Source: Deltaproteobacteria bacterium (lineage in GTDB: Bacteria > SAR324 > NAC60-12). Taken from it: a stretch of 34,291 nt of DNA. Below the pieces are notes generated by a model, which saw only the letters and a list, made by a program, of their open reading frames with translations, was not told the DNA's origin and ran no database searches. Shown here one piece after another: positions 22,929 through 30,491 of this stretch. Each line of letters begins with the position of its first letter. Position 1 is the stretch's first letter. The position numbers and the translations under genes were made by a program. Where the stretch lies: contig PBTB01000129.1 of the NCBI GenBank assembly GCA_002726945.1, positions 1 to 34,291 on the forward strand, written 5' to 3'.

Positions 22929-25031
22929 TTGGCGGCAAGCACCCAAACTCTCCCTCTCAACGGGGTCATCCGGAACACGGACGTCATTCTTGCGACTGGG
23001 GTCATCGGGATGTTGTTCATCATGGTGGTGCCGTTGCCGCAGATCATCCTCGATCTGCTGCTGGCGATGAGCATCTCCATTGGTGTGTTGATCCTCTTCG
23101 TCGCGCTTTTCACGGCCAGTTCGCTGGAGTTCTCGTCCTTCCCCACCGTTCTCCTCATTTCCACCCTCTTTCGGCTTTCGCTCAATATTGCCTCCACCCG
23201 GCTCATTCTGCTGGAGGGGCATCAGGGATCACACGCCGCCGGAGCGATCATCAAAGCGTTCGGCGAGTTCGTTGTGGGGGGCAACATCATTGTGGGGATC
23301 ATCGTCTTCCTGATTTTGGTGATCATCAACTTTGTCGTGATCACGAAGGGGACCGGGCGGATCGCCGAAGTCGCCGCCCGCTTCACCTTGGACGCCATGC
23401 CCGGCAAGCAGATGGCCATCGACGCTGACCTTAACGCCGGCTTGATCGATGATCAGGACGCCAAAAACCGCCGCAGCAAAATCCAGCGCGAATCCGATTA
23501 CTTCGGGGCACTGGATGGAGCCACCAAGTTTGTGCGCGGAGATGCCGTTGCCGGATTGATCATCACCTCCATCAACATCCTTGGTGGCCTCTTGATCGGC
23601 ACCACCCAATACGGCATGTCTGCTGGAGATGCATTCGATTCCTATGCGACATTGACGGTTGGAGACGGTCTGGTTTCGCAGATTCCAGCATTGATCATCT
23701 CGATTGCCGCTGGTATCGCCGTCACCAAAGCCTCGTCCGAAAACCGCATTTCGGAGGATTTGAAGAGTCAGGTTTTCAGCAACACGCAGGCGCTGTTTGT
23801 GGTCTCTGCCGTGCTGCTGCTCTTCGCGCTGATTCCGGGGCTGCCGCCCGTTCCGTTCCTGATGCTGGCGATCCTGACCTTCTTCCTCGCACAAGTGTCT
23901 CGGAAAGCGCAGGTGCAACTTGAGTTTGAACAGGAGCAGGAACAGCAACTTGAACTGCAACGCGAACTCACGGGAGAACCGGAAGACGTTGCGGAACTGC
24001 TGCCGATTGACGTGCTGGGGCTGGAGTTGGGCTACGGCCTGATTCCGCTCGTGGACGAGGAACAGGACGGGGAACTGCTCAAGCGTATCAAGGCGATCCG
24101 TCGGCAAACCGCCCTTGATTTCGGCTACATCGTCCCGCCCATCCACATCAAGGACAACCTTGAACTGTCTCCGGGCGAGTACTCAATCACAATCAAGGGC
24201 ATTGAGGTCGCCCGTGCCGAATTGATGGTCGGGCACTACCTTGCCATGAAGACCGGCGACGTGGACGAGGAGATTCCAGGAGTGGACACGGTGGAACCGG
24301 CCTTTGGGCTTCCGGCGATCTGGATCGCTGCGGAAGACGAGGAACGCGCGCAATTTGCGGGCTACACGGTGGTGGACCAACCGACCGTCCTCGCCACGCA
24401 CATCACCGAAATTCTCAAAAACCACGCCCACGAGTTCATTGGCCGTCAGGAAACCCAGCGGCTGCTCGACAGCTTTGCCAAGAACGAGCCGAAGATTGTA
24501 GAAGAACTGGTTCCAGGACAACTCCCGCTCGGCACGGTGCAGAAGGTCATCCAGAACTTGCTGCGCGAACAGGTCTCCATCCGCGATCTCCACACCACGC
24601 TTGAAACCCTTGCGGACGCCTCCTACGTTACCAAGGACGCGGATCTGCTCACCGAACACGTCCGGCAAGCCCTTTCCCGGCAGATCACCCGGCAATACCA
24701 GACGCCGGACGGCATGTTGCCCCTCATCACCTTCAGCCAGGAACTGGAAAACCAAATCGCGGCGGCCATCCAGGATTCCGGACAGGGATCGTACTTGGGA
24801 CTCAACCCCAACGTGGCCCAGACGGTCATCACCCGCATTGACGGGCTTTTGGAGCAGTTCACGATTAACAACTACCAGCCCATCCTGTTGTGTTCCCCGC
24901 TGATTCGACCGCATGTGAAAAAGCTGGTGGAGCGCTTCATCCCCAATCTGGTTGTGATCTCCCACAACGAGGTCGCCCCGGACGTGCGCATTGAAGCGCT
25001 TGGCATGGTACAATTGGGCGGAGAGGAGTGA
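22929..25031 (+). CDS. flhA: Flagellar export gate protein FlhA
   Basis: A 700-aa protein. Residues ~1-330 are membrane-spanning, including SSLEFSSFPTVLLISTLFRLSLNIASTRLI (FHIPEP family signature) and DAMPGKQMAIDADLNAGLID (proton channel region). Residues ~350-700 form the cytoplasmic chaperone/substrate docking ring. The start is TTG 22929, preceded by AAGGA with 6-nt spacing. It forms the nonameric ring with FlhB and FliPQR. Confidence 0.94.
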   Translation: MAASTQTLPLNGVIRNTDVILATGVIGMLFIMVVPLPQIILDLLLAMSISIGVLILFVALFTASSLEFSSFPTVLLISTLFRLSLNIASTRLILLEGHQGSHAAGAIIKAFGEFVVGGNIIVGIIVFLILVIINFVVITKGTGRIAEVAARFTLDAMPGKQMAIDADLNAGLIDDQDAKNRRSKIQRESDYFGALDGATKFVRGDAVAGLIITSINILGGLLIGTTQYGMSAGDAFDSYATLTVGDGLVSQIPALIISIAAGIAVTKASSENRISEDLKSQVFSNTQALFVVSAVLLLFALIPGLPPVPFLMLAILTFFLAQVSRKAQVQLEFEQEQEQQLELQRELTGEPEDVAELLPIDVLGLELGYGLIPLVDEEQDGELLKRIKAIRRQTALDFGYIVPPIHIKDNLELSPGEYSITIKGIEVARAELMVGHYLAMKTGDVDEEIPGVDTVEPAFGLPAIWIAAEDEERAQFAGYTVVDQPTVLATHITEILKNHAHEFIGRQETQRLLDSFAKNEPKIVEELVPGQLPLGTVQKVIQNLLREQVSIRDLHTTLETLADASYVTKDADLLTEHVRQALSRQITRQYQTPDGMLPLITFSQELENQIAAAIQDSGQGSYLGLNPNVAQTVITRIDGLLEQFTINNYQPILLCSPLIRPHVKKLVERFIPNLVVISHNEVAPDVRIEALGMVQLGGEE

Positions 25032-25089
25032 GGTGGGCCGCTGGAGCGGATCCCCGACTTGCTGATCTCCCCGGCCTGCTAAGCCGTTC

Positions 25090-26403
25090 ATGAACCTAAA
25101 ACGCTACCGAGTCACCAACATCCAGGAAGCCCTCCAACTCATCAAGCGTGACTTGGGACCGGAGGCGATCATCGTCTCCACCCGTCAGGTGAAGGAGGGG
25201 AAGGGCACCTTCGGACTGTTCGGCAAGACCGTCCTTGAAGTCACTGCCGCCCGTGACGACAAGCCCAAAGCCACCCTTTCCTCGGCGTTGGGCCGCAACC
25301 TCAACGGGCAGCCGTCACTGGACGTGGAGGAAATCGCTCCATCCACTGAGGTTGAAGAGCCGTCACTCCGTAGCCCGTCTCCACTGCCGCCCTCACCAGC
25401 GGTTGCGCCGTTGCCTTCCTTGGATTCGAGGGCTTTGCAGCCCATTCGTCAGGAACTGCAAGGACTCCGGGAGGTGGTGGAGGAGTTGAGTAACCGCACT
25501 TCGGCGTTTGAGGAGTTCTCCAACAACCAGCTTCGGCACGAGTTGGGCGAGATGCGGCACATGCTGCACCTAATGGCGAGCCGTTCCTCCCTGCCGGACG
25601 ATCTCGATCTTCCGGAAAACCTGATGATGCTCTACCAGCAGTTGAAATTCGGAGGGTTGGAGGACAAGTTCTCACGTCGGCTGGTGCTGGAGGCCCAGAA
25701 AAACATTTCAGACGAAGACCTTCAGAATTTCTCTTACGTCAAGATTTTCCTTGCCCGGATGCTCATGAAGATCATTCGGACCACCGAGGGCATCGAGTAC
25801 ATCACCGCTCCGCAAAAGGTGGTTGCGCTCATCGGACCCACGGGAGTCGGCAAGACCACCACTGCGGCGAAAATCGCCTCCGACCAGATGCTCAAGCGTA
25901 AGCGGCGGGTGGGGTTGATCACGGTGGACACCTTCCGAATCGCAGCGGTCGAACAATTGCGGACCTACGCGAAAATCATCAACGTGCCGCTGCGCATCGT
26001 CTCAGACCGTCAGGAGATGGACAAGGCGGTGGAGAGTTTCTCCGATTGCGATGTGGTGGTCATCGACACCGGCGGCTGCTCCCAGCGCGACGAGGGGCAG
26101 ATGTTCGAACTCCGGGAAATCTTCGATGAGCGTGGGCGCATCCACAACCTGCTCGTCCTCAGTTCCACCACCAAGGACAACGACCTCAACGAAATCACCC
26201 GCAAATTTGGCGTGATGCCCATTGACGGCGTGATCTTCACCAAGCTCGACGAAAGCGCGTCCTACGGGACTATCTTCAACCACGCGATCCGCTTCAAAAA
26301 GCCGGTCTCCTTCCTGAGCACCGGGCAGAAGGTTCCGGAGGACATCGAGATGGCCACCAAGGAGCGCATGGTTGATTTGCTGCTCAACATCTCCGGAAGC
26401 TGA
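25090..26403 (+). CDS. flhF: FlhF, SRP-type GTPase for flagellum placement
   Basis: A 437-aa GTPase. N-terminal MNLKRYRVTNIQEALQLIKRDLGPEAIIVSTRQVKEG is the FlhF basic domain, followed by a Pro/Ser-rich linker (~85-120), then NG domain with GPTGVGKTTTAAKIA (P-loop), DTFRIAAVEQLRTYA and a VVVIDTGGCSQRD stretch. TKLDESASYG closes the site. In other bacteria FlhF sets polar flagellar location. One difference: the switch DTGG-CSQ is where most members have DTAG-RS. Followed directly by flhG. Confidence 0.93.
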   Translation: MNLKRYRVTNIQEALQLIKRDLGPEAIIVSTRQVKEGKGTFGLFGKTVLEVTAARDDKPKATLSSALGRNLNGQPSLDVEEIAPSTEVEEPSLRSPSPLPPSPAVAPLPSLDSRALQPIRQELQGLREVVEELSNRTSAFEEFSNNQLRHELGEMRHMLHLMASRSSLPDDLDLPENLMMLYQQLKFGGLEDKFSRRLVLEAQKNISDEDLQNFSYVKIFLARMLMKIIRTTEGIEYITAPQKVVALIGPTGVGKTTTAAKIASDQMLKRKRRVGLITVDTFRIAAVEQLRTYAKIINVPLRIVSDRQEMDKAVESFSDCDVVVIDTGGCSQRDEGQMFELREIFDERGRIHNLLVLSSTTKDNDLNEITRKFGVMPIDGVIFTKLDESASYGTIFNHAIRFKKPVSFLSTGQKVPEDIEMATKERMVDLLLNISGS

Positions 26404-26407
26404 CCCC

Positions 26408-27322
26408 GTGCCCGCTGTGACTGTCACCACCGATCAGGCCGCATCCCTCCGCAAGCTGGTCAGCGATTCGAAAATCACCGCCGCGCCGCGCAAGGGCCGT
26501 GTCATCAGCATAACCAGCGGCAAGGGCGGTGTGGGCAAGACGAACATTTCCATCAACCTCGCCTACGCGCTTGCGTCAATGGGGCGACGGGTGTACCTGC
26601 TCGATGCCGACCTTGGACTGGCAAACATTGACGTGCTGCTCAACCTCACCCCGGCATACACCATTGACGATGTGCTGTCGGGCGAGATGGAGTTGCGCGA
26701 CATCATCGCGGACGGTCCCGGCAACATCAAGGTGCTGCCCTCCAGTTCCGGAGTGGTCGAAATGGCGGAGTTGGACGAGGATCGCCAAGCCCAGTTGCTC
26801 GAAAAGCTCAAGGACCTCGATGACGACATTGACTACCTGATCATCGACACGGGGGCCGGAATTGCTTCCAACGTGCTGCGCTTCAACGTTTGCGCCGATG
26901 AGATCATCCTCGTCGTCGCCCCAGAACCGTCCTCCATGACGGACGCCTATTCTGTGATCAAGGTGATGGCCAGCCGCTATGACATTCGCAGTTTCAACCT
27001 GCTCGCCAACTCGCTGGAGTCGCCTAAGCAGGGGGAGCGGGTCTTTGAGCATCTTCAGAAAGTCTCACGGGATTTCCTGCAACTGGAACTGAATTACCTC
27101 GGCGGCATTCCCCGCGACCCCAAACTGATCAAGGCGGTCCGGTCCCAGCGTCCCCTGCTTGAAATGTTCCCGGATGCTCCGGCGGCAAAGAGCATCAAAG
27201 CTCTGGCGCAACACATTGAAACCTCCGCAAGCGTCCCTCGTTCCCTGGCGGAAACTCCACGGAAGGACAAGCCACTCCGCTTCTGGGAGCGCATTTTGCA
27301 GTGGCGTGAGAAGAAGAACTGA
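26408..27322 (+). CDS. flhG: FlhG/FleN, MinD-type ATPase controlling flagellar number
   Basis: A 304-aa cytoplasmic ATPase. Motifs: DQAASLRKLV (FlhF-activating N-terminal segment), SGKGGVGKT (37-45, deviant Walker A with signature lysine), DADLGLANIDVLLNL, and DYLIIDTGAGIASNV. The C-terminus has a basic/aromatic end (RFWERILQWREKKN) that may serve as a membrane-targeting helix. GTG 26408 is chosen because FlhG proteins start shortly before DQAASLR; a TTG 26372 with AAGGAG overlaps flhF and is an alternative. Works with FlhF. Confidence 0.9.
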   Translation: MPAVTVTTDQAASLRKLVSDSKITAAPRKGRVISITSGKGGVGKTNISINLAYALASMGRRVYLLDADLGLANIDVLLNLTPAYTIDDVLSGEMELRDIIADGPGNIKVLPSSSGVVEMAELDEDRQAQLLEKLKDLDDDIDYLIIDTGAGIASNVLRFNVCADEIILVVAPEPSSMTDAYSVIKVMASRYDIRSFNLLANSLESPKQGERVFEHLQKVSRDFLQLELNYLGGIPRDPKLIKAVRSQRPLLEMFPDAPAAKSIKALAQHIETSASVPRSLAETPRKDKPLRFWERILQWREKKN

Positions 27323-27348
27323 ACCCGCAATCCCCTGAGATGGGAGAG

Positions 27349-27370
27349 TCCCTGTCCAGAAAAACAGGGA
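27349..27370 (+). promoter_or_regulatory. Hairpin between flhG and fliA
   Basis: TCCCTGT / ACAGGGA form a perfect 7-bp stem with an 8-nt loop (CCAGAAAA), 18 bp before the fliA ATG. No T-run. It could affect fliA mRNA folding or processing. Confidence 0.45.
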
Positions 27371-27388
27371 GCGACCGCAACTTTCGGC

Positions 27389-28300
27389 ATGTCAACCGCA
27401 GCCCCAAAACCGGATCAAGACGAAGAGCTTCAGGAGCACCCCATCACGGGGCTTCCTGACCTGCCCAGCGCGCAAACTCCGGATGAGTCTGACGAGTTGC
27501 GTGAATCAGCATCCCCCCCGCCGGCAGCGACGGGAAACAAGGTTGCCAAGCCGAACCCCTATGCCAAGAAAACACTGCACGAACGCGAAGCACAGGTGCT
27601 CGAACACACCCCGCTGATCAAGCGAATCGTCACGCGCATGGCGGCCCGCTTCCCTCCGGGCGTGAATCTGGAGGATCTGTACCAAGCCGGGATGATCGGC
27701 TTGCTGGATGCGGTGGACAAGTTTGATGCCAGCAAGGACGTTCAGTTCAAGACCTATGCGGAGTTCCGAATCAAGGGTGCGGTGCTGGACGAATTGCGCT
27801 CGATGGACTGGGTGCCACGGTCCGTTCGTGCGGCGGCAAGCGACTGGGAGACCGCTTGGCGCACGAAGGCTTCAGAAGTGGGGCGTGAACCCAATGACTC
27901 GGAAATGGCCGAGCAGATGGGTCTGTCGCTGAAGGAGTACCACGATTTCCTGATCAAGTCCCGGCCCATCCCCCTGCTTTCCATCGAGGAATTCAACCAG
28001 CGCACCAGCGACGAAGAGCAGGCCAACCTGCTGGACGTGTTCACGGACCCCACCGGGAAGGATCCGTTCCAAGTACTCTCGCTCCAGCAAATGCAGGGCA
28101 AGCTCGCCGACACGATCAAGGAGCTTTCTGAGCAGGAGCAAATGGTGCTGTCCCTCTACTACAACGAGGAACTCAATCTCAAGGAGGTTGGGGAGGTGCT
28201 ACACGTGGTGGAATCCCGCGTTTCGCAAATCCGCACCAAGGCGATTCTCAAACTGCGGGCCAAGCTCCGGGGGGTCATTCTCAACGAAGGCAAGGGTTGA
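27389..28300 (+). CDS. fliA: Sigma factor FliA (sigma-28)
   Basis: A 303-aa alternative sigma factor for late flagellar and motility genes. Region 2: LIKRIVTRMAARFPPGVNLEDLYQAGMIGLLDAVDKFD and FKTYAEFRIKGAVLDELRSMDWVPRSVR (sigma-28 recognition). Region 4 at the C-terminus: KELSEQEQMVLSLYYNEELNLKEVGEVLHVVESRVSQI. The N-terminal ~60 residues are an unusual acidic/proline-rich extension not found in E. coli FliA (239 aa). ATG 27389 is used; an in-frame later ATG may be possible near the start of the folded region, but none is obvious. Confidence 0.92.
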   Translation: MSTAAPKPDQDEELQEHPITGLPDLPSAQTPDESDELRESASPPPAATGNKVAKPNPYAKKTLHEREAQVLEHTPLIKRIVTRMAARFPPGVNLEDLYQAGMIGLLDAVDKFDASKDVQFKTYAEFRIKGAVLDELRSMDWVPRSVRAAASDWETAWRTKASEVGREPNDSEMAEQMGLSLKEYHDFLIKSRPIPLLSIEEFNQRTSDEEQANLLDVFTDPTGKDPFQVLSLQQMQGKLADTIKELSEQEQMVLSLYYNEELNLKEVGEVLHVVESRVSQIRTKAILKLRAKLRGVILNEGKG

Positions 28301-28304
28301 GTGC

Positions 28305-28535
28305 GTGGAGGCTTCAGAGTCCGCTCAGCTTCTGGAAGGCATGGTGGCGCGGCAACGCGAAAAGCTGCTCAAGGTCGCCCGTGAACTCGTGCCGAATGCC
28401 ACCTCGGAGGACATCCGCAACCCCCAGGATTTCTCCGAGTTGCTCAACGATCCCCTCTTCAACTACGAAGACGGCCTGCTTGTCGGCTTGCTGAGCGCTC
28501 AAGCTGCCCTGCGCACAAGCGCTCCGATTTCCTGA
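28305..28535 (+). CDS. Small helical protein of unknown function downstream of fliA
   Basis: A 76-aa hydrophilic protein (GTG 28305, 4 nt after the fliA stop, so likely co-transcribed). Predicted helices: ESAQLLEGMVARQREKLLKVARELVPNA and DGLLVGLLSAQAALR. Charge pattern and position suggest a small flagellar regulator or chaperone, such as an anti-sigma factor, but I recognise no motif. An in-frame ATG at 28341 (MVARQREK) is an alternative start. Ends adjacent to the convergent gene: TGA then TCA. Confidence 0.6.
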   Translation: MEASESAQLLEGMVARQREKLLKVARELVPNATSEDIRNPQDFSELLNDPLFNYEDGLLVGLLSAQAALRTSAPIS

Positions 28536-28913
28536 TCAGCCGAGAAACCGACTCCGGATGGGTTCCTCCCATTCCGCTGGAAACTCCGAGTTGCACATGC
28601 GCTTGAGCAGGTGTTGCAGCAGGGCGTCATCCGTATGATCCTCAATGGTCCGAGACCCCTTGAAGCGGCCCACTCCCTGATCCGATTCCGGAAGGTTCCG
28701 GTTGGTCTGCCCCAACCGCACCCCGTGTTCGGGAAACCACTCCAGCATCACCTCGTCAAAAATGAACTGCATATAGTGCGGTCGGTTTTGCGCATCCACC
28801 CAGAGAAACCCGTAGGTGTCCGGATGGTTGTCGCAACCCATGCTGATTTGATGAAGGTCATCCACGGTTTCTTCTGATTTCCGGCTGCGGACCACATAGT
28901 AGCTGCGTTGCAT
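28536..28913 (-). CDS. Protein of unknown function
   Basis: A 125-aa soluble protein starting MQRSYYVVRSRKSEETVDDL. It has no membrane segment or catalytic signature I recognise. Two conserved-looking features are MGCDNHPDTYGFLWVDAQNR and the aromatic-rich MQFIFDEVMLEWFPE. Its stop codon touches that of the convergent upstream gene (TGATCA), leaving no spacer. Confidence 0.55.
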   Translation of the reverse strand: MQRSYYVVRSRKSEETVDDLHQISMGCDNHPDTYGFLWVDAQNRPHYMQFIFDEVMLEWFPEHGVRLGQTNRNLPESDQGVGRFKGSRTIEDHTDDALLQHLLKRMCNSEFPAEWEEPIRSRFLG

Positions 28914-28989
28914 GGTGGGGGACGGCTTGAGTTTTACCGAGTTTGAGTTAGTTTGACAGGTCTATCAAGAATCCCAAGCATAGGCAAGA

Positions 28990-29730
28990 TTGAACGTGAA
29001 CGCAATATCAGTGTTGGTGAACGGTGCCCAAGGCCGCATGGGACAGGAAGCGGTGAAAGCCATCACAGAGGAGTCCGGGCTGGAATTGGTCGCCCAAACG
29101 GACCTTGGTGACGACCTTCCTGCGGTGCTGCGAAATTCCGGGGTGCAGGTGGCGGTGGATTTCACCACCGCAACGGTGGCTTACGACAACGCCCGGACGC
29201 TCATCGAGTGCGGCGTCCGGCCCGTGATCGGGACCAGTGGGCTGCTTCCGGAGCAAGTCGCCGAACTTCAGGCCCTTTGCCAGGCCAAACAAATCGGCGG
29301 GGTGATCGCCCCAAACTTTGCCATCGGTGCGGTGCTGATGATGAAATACGCTGTAGATGCCGTGAAGTACCTCCCGCATGTGGAGGTCATCGAACTGCAC
29401 CACGACCGCAAGGCCGATGCCCCCTCCGGAACCGCCGTCAAAACCGCCAATCTGCTTGCCGAAGCCCGCGCCGAAATCCCTGCACCACTTGACGAAAAGG
29501 AGTTGATCCCTGGTGCTCGCGGGGGCAAAACCCAAGGCATCCCCGTGCATTCGATTCGGCTGCCTGGACTGGTGGCGCATCAGGAAGTGATCTTCGGCGG
29601 CAAGAGCGAAACCCTCACGATCCGTCACGATTCCATCCACCGTGAATCCTTCATGCCCGGCGTCTGCCTCGCCTGCAAAAAAGCCGTCGCTTTGAACGAA
29701 CTGGTGTACGGACTGGAACATGTGCTGTAG
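28990..29730 (+). CDS. dapB: 4-hydroxy-tetrahydrodipicolinate reductase
   Basis: A 246-aa NAD(P)H-dependent enzyme of lysine and diaminopimelate (cell-wall) synthesis. NGAQGRMGQEAVKAI is the N-terminal Rossmann loop. The catalytic region is IELHHDRKADAPSGTAV, with H137/H138 and K141 of the HHxxK motif. VIGTSGLL and NFAIGAVLM match the family. TTG 28990 is used; GTG 28996 is an alternative two codons in. Length is slightly short for the family (~270). The spacer upstream (28914-28989) has a TTGACA at 28953 but no convincing -10. Confidence 0.92.
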   Translation: MNVNAISVLVNGAQGRMGQEAVKAITEESGLELVAQTDLGDDLPAVLRNSGVQVAVDFTTATVAYDNARTLIECGVRPVIGTSGLLPEQVAELQALCQAKQIGGVIAPNFAIGAVLMMKYAVDAVKYLPHVEVIELHHDRKADAPSGTAVKTANLLAEARAEIPAPLDEKELIPGARGGKTQGIPVHSIRLPGLVAHQEVIFGGKSETLTIRHDSIHRESFMPGVCLACKKAVALNELVYGLEHVL

Positions 29731-29880
29731 GTGAAGATCTTCTGACTCCCGGACGCGCTGTACGGCTCATGCATTCGCTCGGCGGAACTTCGGACACCAA
29801 GATGACTCCGGGCACCGTCCACTCCGCTACCAGCTGAACGGGTACACGCAGGGCATCCATTTTGCAGGATACGGGATTTG

Positions 29881-29950
29881 CCAGAGTCCTAGCGCACCAG
29901 AACACTAAGAGAAAAAACAGCTCTCTGTGCCTCTTGTGCCTCTGTGGTCC
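29881..29950 (-). repeat. Degenerate ACCACAGAGGCAC-type interspersed repeat
   Basis: Read on the minus strand it contains ACCACAGAGGCACAAGAGGC, then ACAGAGAGC and a T-run with CTTAGTGTTCT. From general familiarity, sequences of this type are scattered between genes in many unrelated genomes. It lies 47 bp before yajQ. Confidence 0.4.
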
Positions 29951-29996
29951 ATCCAAAACAAAAGCACCCCCGCATTCCACCACCACCCACCAGAAA

Positions 29997-30491
29997 ATGG
30001 CTTCCAGCAGTTCTTTTGATATCGTTTGCGAGATGAATCTCCAAGAGGTCACCAACGCGGTGGACCAAGCCCGCCGCGAGGTGGCGAACCGCTACGATTT
30101 CCGGGGATCAAAGTGCGAGATCGAGTTGGACCGGCAGGACAACTCCCTGCGGCTCACCGCCGATGACGAAATGAAGATGCAAACCCTCATTGACATCCTG
30201 CTCACCAAACTCGTCAAGCGCGAGGTGCCCACCAAAGCGCTGGTTTACGGGAAGACCGAACCGTCCGGAAAGGTGCTGAAGAAACAGATTTCGGTGCAGA
30301 ATGGACTGTCCAAGGACCAGTGCAAGGAGATTACAAAACTGATCAAGGCCACCAAGATTAAGGTACAGGCACAGATTCAGGGCGATTCGGTGCGCGTCAC
30401 CGGGAAGAAGAAGGACGAACTGCAGGCCGTGATGCAGGAGTTGGAATCCCGGGATTTGGATTTCGACATACAGTTCACGAACTACCGCTGA
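29997..30491 (+). CDS. yajQ: YajQ-family nucleotide-binding protein
   Basis: A 164-aa protein. FDIVCEMNLQEVTNAVDQAR (N-terminal strand/helix), ANRYDFRGSKCEIEL, ELESRDLDFDIQFTNYR (C-terminal signature LPxQFxNYR region). YajQ-type proteins bind cyclic di-GMP in some pathogens and nucleotides or tRNA in others; function in this organism is unknown. The ATG 29997 is chosen at the family start; the upstream frame is repeat-derived. Its 3' end overlaps the S41 protease by 17 bp (convergent). Confidence 0.9.
   Translation: MASSSSFDIVCEMNLQEVTNAVDQARREVANRYDFRGSKCEIELDRQDNSLRLTADDEMKMQTLIDILLTKLVKREVPTKALVYGKTEPSGKVLKKQISVQNGLSKDQCKEITKLIKATKIKVQAQIQGDSVRVTGKKKDELQAVMQELESRDLDFDIQFTNYR

Noticed and set aside
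28953-28983. Promoter before dapB using TTGACA at 28953
   Set aside because: No -10 box at 16-18 bp; the nearest candidates (GCATAG, CATAGG) are poorly matched or too far.
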